A stretch of 64,000 nucleotides of DNA from Microvelia longipes. Taxonomy: Eukaryota > Arthropoda > Insecta > Hemiptera > Veliidae. Shown here in pieces: positions 55,586 through 64,000 of this stretch. The notes under the pieces were generated by a model. That model made no database searches, was not told the DNA's origin, and worked only from the letters and a program-made list of their open reading frames with translations. Each line of letters begins with the position of its first letter. Within the stretch, counting starts at the first letter, position 1. Position numbers and translations under genes: made by a program. Location of the stretch: contig JACMZG010001914.1 in assembly GCA_018340805.1 (NCBI GenBank), positions 46,073,463-46,137,462 of the forward strand, given 5' to 3'.

Positions 55586-57625
55586 ATTTTATATAGACCT
55601 TTCTAAGGTACTCCTTTACCTAGTTACCCACCCCCAAAACCACCTAAAAAATAACACAATTTCGAGTTTTGTTAGCGAAAATAAGATAAATAAAACATTT
55701 TGTATTTGCAGCCTATTTTTTTACCATACAAAAGCCCTAGTGCTTTCGACGGTATCATATTAAGATTGTAAATTATTATTATTTATTTTTAAAATTTTAT
55801 TGGTAGGTAACAAACTAAAAGTTTTCCCTATGTTTCCAATTTTTCCTTACAAACATTATTTGGCGGGTAACCAAGTAAAGAGTGGTAACCTTTCTAAATC
55901 ATAGAATGTTGTTTCATAAGTTCAAAACGCCTCAATATACCTGGTGGCCCTCTCATGAAAAGTATTTTATTATTACTGTAGCTGTTATTATTAATTATGT
56001 ACTTTTTGCTTGTTAATATGAATATCATTGGAATTTAATGAAAAACTAATTATTAATTATTTTCTGTTACATTTATATTAGTTCCTTTTTTTTGTTTTTT
56101 GATAATTAAAAAAATGTTTATTTTAGGACTGACATGAATTATTGTTGTTGTGTCTGGTAAAACAATAATTATTTATGTATTGAGATAAAAATGTCCAAAA
56201 AGTGTAATTAAAAATAAACTATTTACTAAAATTTAGAAAATTAAAATAAAACAAAAAATATTTCCCCTGAAGTTAATATTTGATTTGTTTGTTTAAAATG
56301 GTCACGATGACTGAATTTATTGATGCTTGTTTCCATGAGACGGTGAAACTTGATGTTTTTCATAATTCTAGCTTTCTAAAGTTTAAATAAGTAGTTACGC
56401 GTACGAAATTGAATCACAGCTTATTTTACATCTGATATCCGTACCTAAGTCTTATTACTTTAGTGTAAATAAAATTAAACTTATATATGAAAAGTAGAAA
56501 TATCAAGTTTTCTCTTAAAGGATGTTTTGGCCCACCATATATACTGGTGGCATGCACACCTTTTTGTTTCATAACAGTACAAAAAATGATAAAGCCTTAA
56601 CTTAAGATACTGACTAAAGAATACATTTAACTAAATGTACTTCTGGTTCCTCTAAACCAGTTTGACGATAAGCCGAATATTTCTCTCGTTCAATCAAACT
56701 AGTTAGATCCATAAAACCATAAGATGAGTTAGAAGTTAGTGAATACACGTAAATTTTTCTATATCATCTTGTATTTAAATTTAGAAGTACAAATAGGATT
56801 GTGAGCTAAAATAACTTATTGTGATTATTTCAAAATGAAACCTGTACTTGTATAACCTCTCCTCTCTTCACTTCTTAACCTGATTTATGACTTGTTTATT
56901 TTTAGGAATTTTTTTAACAATTATACATGATGGCTTATTTGAAGAGATAAATTATATCAGGAACCAATGAGACAGCTCTAAATCACTCTGTCCTATCACA
57001 TTGTTTCCTATATATCTAATCAGACTTATCTCACGCCATTATTTATAATTAATGTATAATATTGGAATAAAATGTTGCATGATATTGGTATTGTACATTA
57101 TGTTGACAGTCTAGTGGAAATAACAATAAATAAATCACTTATTATTATTTGTATCTTACTTAATTTATTAAATCTTATGTCAGAGGCTTTTTGTTTTTAT
57201 TTGTAATTGTACATAAACAAAATTATTCATCATCTGGCGTCTTTTTATTGGTAATTTCATTTCTCCTTGAAACTTAAAGAGATCAATAACTCCATGAAAT
57301 TCTGGCGGGGGTCCAGAACTAATGCATTATAATGCATCCTTTTTTTTCGGCAATCCATTTCTTCCTTGATCATTCAGTTTATGTTCTATTGTCTGTTCAA
57401 TAACACTCCATCTAGTTAGTTTTTCAGAGGAGATATCCATGTTTGGTCTGATGCACCTTTATTTATAACACTCGTGAAAGAATATGTTTACAAATTGTTA
57501 CAGCGCGTGGTCTTAGAATAAGTTAGACTTAAGTTAGAACTTCTAGAAAGGTAACTGACTAGAAAACAAATCAAGAAATTCAGACATGCGTGATCAGCTG
57601 ACAGCTGGCTCAAAAATAAAAAAAA
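55586..57625. other. Non-coding, nothing recognised
   Basis: AT-rich, no supported gene. A short palindrome ATGCATTATAATGCAT lies near 57,322. Confidence 0.5.
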
Positions 57626-57720
57626 TCAGAGATATATACTAGAGGGTGCACAGCCTATCTCAAATACATTGAAAGGCCTGAAACATCTTTTTAGGGCTCT
57701 CATGGGCTCTGTGTAACCTT
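57626..57720 (+). mobile_element. CATAGAGATA MITE family, copy C (left end only)
   Basis: Starts AGAGATATATACTAGAGGGT and matches copy F through GGGCTCTGTGTAACCT, then stops abruptly where gypsy integrase sequence begins. Confidence 0.75.
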
Positions 57721-58740
57721 TAAGAATGAGAATATTTGCAATCCATGGAATTCCCCATTTAATAATATCTGATAACAACTCCTTTGAATTCAAAGAATTT
57801 GCTAAGAAGAATAATATTGATTTAAATTTTTCAAGTTCACGATACCCCAAGTCAGATGGCCAGGTGGAACGTGCCTTGCAAATTATTTTACAAGGTGGAA
57901 GAAACAAAAGGGAATATCCAGGAAGCTTTGCTGGAGTATAGAAATACTCCCGTAGAGGTAACAGGATATACACCCTCTCAAATATTTATGGGCAGACGCT
58001 TGAGAACCTCCTTACCATATGAATATGACACATGCCATATTAGAACCAAAGATTTTTTGTAAAAGAGGCACGAATAAACATAGAAAATAAACAGAAAAAA
58101 TCAGAAGACACCTATAATAAAGAAGCAAAGGAATTGTATGAGCTAGTAACTAATCAGCAAGTTTGGTTTAAAAAGTAATTGGGAGCGAGGAGTAGTGGTA
58201 AGAAGAGACGACAATCCTAGATCTTACTGGATTAGGGCTAAAGATGGCTAAGGATTTAGAAGGAATAGAGTGTTTTTGAAACCTTGGGTTGGAAAAGAAG
58301 GAATAAAGGATGACAGGCAAAGTAATAAAGGGGTGGATAAGAAAAGGTTAAGGGTCTATGATTTTGATGAGGAGAAAGGGTTCAAAGGATTTGTATTGGA
58401 GAGGAATGAAAGTTACAGATATCAGACATTTAAAAATGTAAGAGTAAGGAAAGAGATGAAGGTGGTAAGAGTGATTTGCTAAAGAGGACCTGAGGAGGAA
58501 GAATTGTAAAAAGCCCTAAGCGGTATGGGTTTACAGAATTGGTGGGTTACTCAAATTTCGGGGAGATGTTAGTAAAGGGTCCGCCATCTTAAGTTTATTA
58601 AAAGAAGCTACTAGAATGCTATGTTCATTATTATCCATGAGACAACCAACATGTTTTTTATGACTTAGATATTGTTAATAAGGACTTGATTATTTAAAAT
58701 TTGTGTTAATGTTAATTAAAATACAACCACACCTGTTTTT
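57721..58740 (+). pseudogene. Ty3/gypsy integrase 3' remnant
   Basis: The integrase core reads HGIPHLIISDN and, about 40 residues on, KSDGQVERAL, containing the second Asp and the Glu of the D-D-E set. Another frame continues LEYRNTPVEVTGYTPSQIF. Later frames carry a basic C-terminal tail to about 58,490. TGTTAGTAAAGGG at 58,567 may start the 3' LTR. No 5' part of the element is present. It differs from the gypsy element at 2,941-8,542. Confidence 0.82.
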
Positions 58741-59172
58741 TCAACGGGAAAAATTCCCCCAGATTAGTAGGGGGTTTGAAATTCAACGGAATATCCAACC
58801 CCCCCCCGAATGTAACCCAGTAATATCTGGGTTTACAGATATTTAAAAAATCTGTTTACAGATATTTAAATTTATAATAATTGAACTTATTAATTTAAAC
58901 GGTACCACAATTTAAAATTATATTTAAAAAAAATAAACATAAAATAAATGTAACTTAAGTCAATTTATTTTTTAATAAAATTATTATTTTTTGTAACAAT
59001 ATGAAAAGAATAAAATTAAGTGGCAGTGGCAACACTGTTTTGAAGTATTTTATAATTTATGCTGATTCATATATCACCAGTTTGGTTTTATTTAAAATAT
59101 TTCTTACTAAATCATTATTTTTTTAAGATTTTTTGTTCTGCCGTGTGTATAATTGAAATATAAATATTTACT
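58741..59172. other. Spacer; possible promoter of the next exon
   Basis: A C-rich stretch near 58,800, then AT-rich sequence. TGGCAACACTG occurs at 59,027-59,037, about 140 bp before the ATG at 59,173. Confidence 0.4.
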
Positions 59173-59279
59173 ATGCCGAAAGACCATTATAGGTATAAAG
59201 TCAAAGATATGTATAAGGTAGAGTTTAAGTTTTTAAAGGAAGGGAGGAATTCTAATGGAGCTGAATGTACTATATACAA
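59173..59279 (+). CDS. Candidate first coding exon of an unrecognised gene
   Basis: ATG at 59,173 opens 35 codons plus two bases up to a consensus donor AA|GTAAGT. The peptide starts MPKDHYRYKVKDMYKVEFKF and ends near CTIYK; it is basic and Tyr/Lys-rich. If unspliced, AAG is followed at once by TAA. The donor consensus and the upstream TGGCAACACTG motif support a real gene start, but later exons were not found and the family is not recognised. Confidence 0.4.
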
Positions 59280-59389
59280 GTAAGTATTCACCAAGAAATT
59301 TATTTTTAAATCTATAATAAATAATAATGCATCCGTTAAGAATTAATGAATAAAGTAACAAAAAAAGTTATTTTAAATCACGAATTAGC

Positions 59390-59605
59390 AGTGGTGGCCT
59401 AGAAGGGAATACTTCCCTCGCCTTAAGACGCCGAATTATCAGTGGTGGGCCTAGAAGGGAATGACTTCCTCGGCCTTAAGACGCCGAATTATCAGTGGTG
59501 GGCCTAGAAGGGAATGACTTCTCGGCCTTAAGCGCCGAATTATCAGTGGTGGGCCTAGAAGGATGACTTCCTCGCCTCGGCCTTCCTCGCCTTAAGAGCC
59601 TTCAC
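59390..59605. repeat. Tandem repeat, about 53-bp unit
   Basis: Unit GCCGAATTATCAGTGGTGGG then CCTAGAAGGGAATGACTTCC and TCGGCCTTAAGAC, about four copies with small deletions. Confidence 0.92.
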
Positions 59606-59863
59606 TTCAGCATCTTAGCCCCTCCGCACCTCTCCGTTACGAGGCGATTGCTCTGGGGTCTGTCTACTTGGCGAACTGATGAATGATGTCTTTTCATCAG
59701 TTTGTTCATATACTAGTTTATATAAATGCATATACAACGATGTGTTTTATGACAATTTCCAATATAAAAGTGTAAAAAGTTATTTTTTTACATTATGTTA
59801 TATATTTCAATCGATTAAAATTGGAACTAATGCTGATAATAAATTTTTAATTCGTACTGCCAG
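59606..59863. other. Spacer, nothing recognised
   Basis: A GC-richer part near 59,610-59,680 followed by AT-rich sequence. No gene seen. Confidence 0.5.
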
Positions 59864-60397
59864 CATAGAGATATATTACTAGAGAGGCCCTATTGGTTAA
59901 AATTGAAGCACTGAAAATGTAACCTGACCAGCTTCGCTTATGAATATAATCAAATAATTAGTACAAATTAGTGTAACTTATATAGTAATAATAATAATAT
60001 AAAATGCCCGTTTAGAGCCTTGCGGCTCATCAGGAATAAACCCTGCGGGAACAACCTCGGGTGGTAGTAGCAACCGTTTACGCTCAAAGTGTATTCTAAA
60101 GTTGGCGATAATTTATCCAAACAATCTTCTGTAAACTGACAGCGTAACCTGGGATGCGAACCCCAGACCTCCGTGGGTGTCTTATATAAGGTAACTTATA
60201 TAGTAAACGTTTAAAAAATACAATCAAAATTCAAACGAGCATGGAAAGCCGAAAACAATTGATTTATTTTAACTCCAACTTACTATTAAAAGAAGTTTCA
60301 ATAAGGTTACATAGAGCCCATGAGAGCCCCCAAAAAATGTTTCAGGCCTCTCAATGTTATAAGATAGGTCATGCCTCCTCTAGTATATATCTCTATG
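59864..60397 (-). mobile_element. CATAGAGATA MITE family, copy D, split by a SINE
   Basis: Both inverted ends are present (CATAGAGATATATTACTAGA at left, its relative at right). Flanks ACTGCCAG and CATGCCAG fit an 8-bp target duplication with 6 of 8 bases alike. A SINE occupies 59,989-60,190. Confidence 0.82.
59989..60190 (-). mobile_element. tRNA-derived SINE with hammerhead-like tail motif
   Basis: Perfect 16-bp target duplications GTAACTTATATAGTAA flank it (59,973-59,988 and 60,191-60,206), the mark of LINE-driven insertion. On the minus strand the head has GGGTTCGCATCCC, close to a Pol III B box. The tail has CTGATGA followed by the stem GCCGCAAGGC and CTAAAC, a hammerhead-like order, then ATT repeats. 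Confidence 0.72.
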
Positions 60398-60495
60398 CAT
60401 GCCAGAAGAAAAAGCTTTGTTCATACGTTTACGTCACTTAGTAGTTCACGTGCAACAAGCTCATTACAAAATCATGAATATTTATGGGCTCTGTA

Positions 60496-60735
60496 CATAG
60501 AGATATATTCTAGAGGGTGCATAGCCTATCTAATACGTTGATAGGCCTGAAACATCTCTAGGGGCTTTGTGCTTCGTTAACCTCATTGAAACCTCCTCTA
60601 AGAGTAAGTTAAGGTTATAACAAATCAATAATTGTCAGCTTTTTTCGCATTGTTCGGATTTTGTTTCCTATTAAAAACGCTGTATTATATAAGTTACTGT
60701 GTTTTTTAATATTCATTTTATTATATTCATACACA
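60496..60735 (+). mobile_element. CATAGAGATA MITE family, copy E
   Basis: Starts CATAGAGATATATTCTAGAG. Similar to copy F through TATAAGTTACTGTGT. Its right end is unclear: another left-type end in the same orientation occurs at about 60,738. Confidence 0.72.
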
Positions 60736-61001
60736 CATAGAGATAATATTACATACTAGAGGGACCTAAGTCAAATAGACTAGGTATGTAAGGCAGATAG
60801 GTGTTATTAAAACACAATATTGATATTTTATTACTTTTATTTGTGCAGTGTCTTTTTAAAGTGTTTAATTTTTCCGTTTAGTTTTGATTAGTTCAAAGTT
60901 GTTTTTTTATGTTTCTATTCTTCAACCAATTTTAATAATTAACTTTATAAATAAGAACTAAGGTCCTTTAAAAAAAAATTATGTGATTAATTTGATTTAA
61001 A

Positions 61002-61317
61002 CATAGAGATATATACTAGAGAGGGCATAGCCTATCTCAAAGCATTGAAAGACCTGAAACATCTTTTTGGGGCCCTCAGGGGCTCTGTGTAACCTCATTG
61101 AAACCTCCTCCAAGAGCGAGTTAAGGTTTCATATATCCATTGATTTCGGCTTTCCGCACATTGTTTGTGTTTTATTTGTATAATGAATGGTTTACTATAT
61201 AAGTTACTGTATTTTCATCTGTTTATTGAATTATTTTGATAATCTAGTGTGGTCAGGTTACTTTTCCGATGTTTCATAATTCAACCAATATGGCCTCTCT
61301 AGTAATATATCTCTATG
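61002..61317 (+). mobile_element. hAT-like MITE, CATAGAGATA family, copy F (complete)
   Basis: 316 bp, with inverted ends CATAGAGATATATACTAGAG and the matching CTCTATG right end. A perfect 8-bp target duplication GATTTAAA occurs at 60,994-61,001 and 61,318-61,325. No coding capacity. Best copy for defining this family. Confidence 0.9.
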
Positions 61318-61545
61318 GATTTAAATATCACAAAATGATTAAGAAATAACTGCGCATGCGCCTTTTTGAATTTATTTTTTATTTACTTAATTTTATTGGC
61401 AATCCTGATAACATGAGTTTTACTTTTCATCGTGGTTTCGTACTTAATTATGTACGTGATAATTTAATGATTTTGTATTAAATTCTGTTAAATAATTGTT
61501 ATAATAATTTAGTCAAAGAAAAAGAGAGACTATAGTAAAGGTAAA

Positions 61546-61846
61546 CCCAAGGATGTTGAATAAAGGGGATGACGCACTAAGTCGAATTGTCATTCAACAA
61601 AGTGACCCCATCGAAAATCAAAACATAGAGATGAATGCAACACGAAACACACGTCAAAAACCAACTGCACATGCATGGTACGAACTGCGCATGCTTATGA
61701 TCCTATAACAGCGCAGGTCTTAAAATTTAGAGGCAAACTTATAACCTAAGGGGAGGTAAGTTTGCCCCTATTTCTCTACCTCATAAACTTCCATGGGGTC
61801 AGAAATGTTCCTTAATGCGTCATCCCCTTTATTCAACATCCTTGGG
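61546..61846. mobile_element. MITE with CCCAAGGATG ends
   Basis: Inverted ends of about 31 bp start CCCAAGGATGTTGAATAAAG. TAAA lies on both sides (61,542-61,545 and 61,847-61,850). 301 bp, non-coding. Confidence 0.82.
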
Positions 61847-61850
61847 TAAA

Positions 61851-62660
61851 CCAGATGTTTTTATTAAGATTTTGAAGAACACACAGACGACAGTGTACTG
61901 CCGTAAACTTTTGAAATGATAAAACTCACGTACGTTCGTTCAATTACAGTCTGAGATTTTTCCTAAACCGGTCAAAATTTACCAACGCAACGATCGCCAT
62001 CAGTTACTCTGGTCTGATGTCCAGTAAAGTTTATAGTTGTATTGTACACACGTTACTATTTTTAAATCGATTGTTCAAAGCATTGCGCCGCGACCGTCAA
62101 GTTAATTCTTTATTCCAGGAGCAATATGATCTCACGTCTTACATTGGGACTTTGAAGTGTAAAACAGATATTTCATGCTCACTTAATTGAGGCTAAGCAT
62201 TAGTGCTTAAATATGTGTTGTATATGAATCGAAAGAACAAAAAAAAAGGATAGCAAATAGAGGTACACTTGTTCTCTTGGTGGGAGAGCCACTACAAGAC
62301 CACATGGAGTCAGTCTGTGTCAAACTCGCGCTGCTGGTACGTCGCGCCGTACATTCGACTCATCGTTACACCGTACTTTCGTACTTTAAAAGAAAACTTC
62401 GTGGAGTTTAACTTTAAAGTTTTTGTAAACTTATTCGCGTATGTTTTGTCTTATCAAAGTTACGTGTTAGCTCGATTAATCGTTCTTTAACGACCAATAA
62501 GTTATACAAGTGATTACTAACGCTAAAATACTATTTATAATAAGTATTGACATTTTTTTGTCACACTTTGGTTCTTGAATACATTTGTACTGTGATTAGT
62601 GATTTTATTATGTAATCTTGCCAACACTAAAATCGAGTCAGTGATAGAACTTCGTGCAGT
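61851..62660 (+). promoter_or_regulatory. Probable promoter and 5' UTR of the gene at 62,661
   Basis: Relatively CpG-rich against the surrounding AT-rich DNA, mainly at 62,240-62,480. An arthropod initiator-like TCAGTC lies at 62,310-62,315. An open frame at 62,269-62,490 has no motif. No TATA box is obvious. Confidence 0.35.
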
Positions 62661-62870
62661 ATGGCCGAATTAAGCAAAGGTTCTTCCCTCAGAAGACCCC
62701 GTCTTGCTAGGAAGTTATCGCGAAGGTTAAGTTTAGTTACCAATTTAATTGGCAGTAAGTTGAAACAAGAATTTGGTTCTGCTACTGATTTGTCTTATAG
62801 ACCGAGCAAATCTTCTTCAAAATCATCAGTCCAGATCCCTGTCATAGCGCCGGATAAGACTCAAACTTTT
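62661..62870 (+). CDS. Candidate first coding exon of an unrecognised gene
   Basis: ATG at 62,661 opens 70 codons up to a consensus donor (GTAAGT at 62,871). The peptide is basic and Ser-rich: MAELSKGSSLRRPRLARKLS at the start, then RRLSLVTNLIGSK, and a Ser/Lys-rich stretch near residues 47-57. RRLSLV fits the protein kinase A consensus (RRxS). Codon use, absence of repeats and the sharp donor suggest a true exon. If the intron is retained the frame ends eight codons later. I do not recognise the family; later exons would lie beyond the window. Confidence 0.6.
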
Positions 62871-63152
62871 GTAAGTTCTAACATTACATCTAAATAAAGT
62901 TATTAAGGGTTGTACCACCCGTTCCCCGTACCTTTTTTATATTCCCCAAATTGCTCTGTCACTATTTTCGCAGAGATTTTAATTTTTGTACGCATGCTCT
63001 GCAAATTATGCTGATGGGTCTAACGACTTCCCTTTTTAGCGAATTTCCGTTGAAAAATTCGCTTAAAAGGTGGCTCGTATGGCGGGAGTTGGATCCAGGA
63101 GTGAGACCTTAAGTGTTTCAGAGATCCATATGATAAACGAGGAATTAGGTTT

Positions 63153-63155
<3 letters not shown>
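62871..63155. other. Start of an intron, nothing recognised
   Basis: Follows the donor at 62,871. No exon or repeat identified. Confidence 0.4.

Positions 63156-63230
<75 letters not shown>
63156..63230. repeat. (TA)n microsatellite
   Basis: About 75 bp of TA with one phase slip. Confidence 0.95.
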
Positions 63231-63232
<2 letters not shown>

Positions 63233-63640
63233 CCTCTATTCATAAAGACAAAAATATACATAAACACATATAAAAGAAACATGGACGATGCATCGAAAGA
63301 ACAAACTCAAACTCCGATTTTTGAGTCAGTCATGTTATTATAGCACGCTGAATCTAATGGAACCGGTCCTGAATGAATACGACCTCATTGAGTGACTAAA
63401 AAGTCGATGAAACCATGGTTAATTACCGGAAAATTTTAAATTACGGTCGGTAAACAAAAATGTTAAGTAGGGTGTCGTTTTTCATGCTTTTTGCGCTGAA
63501 TCATATGAAGCTGGTCCGGAGTTAATAAGAGCAATAAGAGTACGCAAAACCAGTGTTCCTAGGTTCGAATTGTGTTATCAGCGATAGTTTTTTATCTTCC
63601 TAATTACTGTATATAAGTTTATAACTTCTGACGCGGAGTT
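63231..63640. other. Non-coding, nothing recognised
   Basis: Probably intronic if the candidate exon at 62,661 is real. Confidence 0.4.
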
Positions 63641-63945
63641 CCGCTATTTGCTTTCTTGCTTATCTAGATATTTAAATTTGGTTTCTTGCTTATCAATCCA
63701 TTTAAATTTGGTTTTATTGCTTATCAAGAAATTTAAATTTGGTTTCTTGCTTATCAAGAAATTTAAATTTGGTTTCTAGCTTATCAAGAAATTTTAAATT
63801 TTGCTTTCTTGCTTATCAAGATATTAAATTTGGTTTATTGCTTATCAAGAAATTTAAAATTTGGTTTCTTGCTTATCAAGAAATTTAAAATTGGTTTCTT
63901 CTTATAAGAATTTAAATTTGCTTTTCCTTATCAATCCATTTTTTT
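63641..63945. repeat. Tandem repeat, about 30-bp unit
   Basis: Unit TTTCTTGCTTATCAAGAAAT then TTAAATTTGG, about ten copies, the outer ones degenerate. Each unit contains a short inverted repeat (CTTGCTTATCAAG). Confidence 0.93.
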
Positions 63946-64000
63946 ATTTGAGTTTCATAACCTTATTATTTACAGTTATTTAATTTTTCAATTGTTTTAA

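Noticed and set aside
62269..62490. 73-codon frame upstream of the exon at 62,661
   Set aside because: No recognisable motif and no splice support. It is more likely part of the promoter or 5' UTR.

Overview
The window is nuclear DNA from an AT-rich, transposon-dense eukaryote, almost certainly an arthropod and most likely an insect. Genes are split by GT-AG introns. Three conserved genes can be read exon by exon: SEM1/DSS1 (+, 26,233-29,166, with a possible further exon at 30,064), RACK1 (-, 43,144-33,665, seven coding exons, 317 aa) and the PP2A catalytic subunit (+, 43,838-50,941, six coding exons, 309 aa). The species cannot be fixed from sequence alone.

Layout. 1-1,375 is a (TA)n run and a 1,000-base assembly gap. 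1,581-9,389 is a nested transposon: a BEL/Pao-type LTR element without pol, split by a decayed Ty3/gypsy element, which is split by a TIR element, which holds a 92-bp hairpin element. 9,390-17,360 is mostly non-coding, with one candidate exon, a tRNA-like SINE, MITE fragments, a T-rich tract and TA/TG microsatellites. 17,362-20,830 is a decayed minus-strand non-LTR retrotransposon. 21,883-24,478 is a foldback element carrying another MITE. SEM1 follows, with a MITE ending 86 bp before its ATG and several repeats in its second intron.

RACK1 and PP2A-C lie head to head, with 693 bp between start codons that must hold both promoters. Their introns carry MITEs, two minisatellites, a non-LTR fragment, a SINE and hammerhead-like repeats. 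Both reading frames are intact. RACK1 is a 40S-associated WD40 scaffold, PP2A-C is a core Ser/Thr phosphatase, and SEM1 is a 19S proteasome subunit; nothing here suggests that the three act as one pathway.

From 51 kb to the right end the window holds MITEs, a roughly 29-bp tandem array, a gypsy integrase remnant, a cluster of hAT-like MITEs, a SINE with clear target duplications, and two candidate first coding exons (59,173 and 62,661) of unrecognised genes that would continue to the right. I see no CRISPR array, no intact tRNA or rRNA gene, and no prokaryotic operon. The most unusual items are the four-level transposon nest, the stop-or-splice site in SEM1, a duplicated 3' splice site in PP2A-C, and repeats combining a TATA/initiator pair with hammerhead-ribozyme-like cores.
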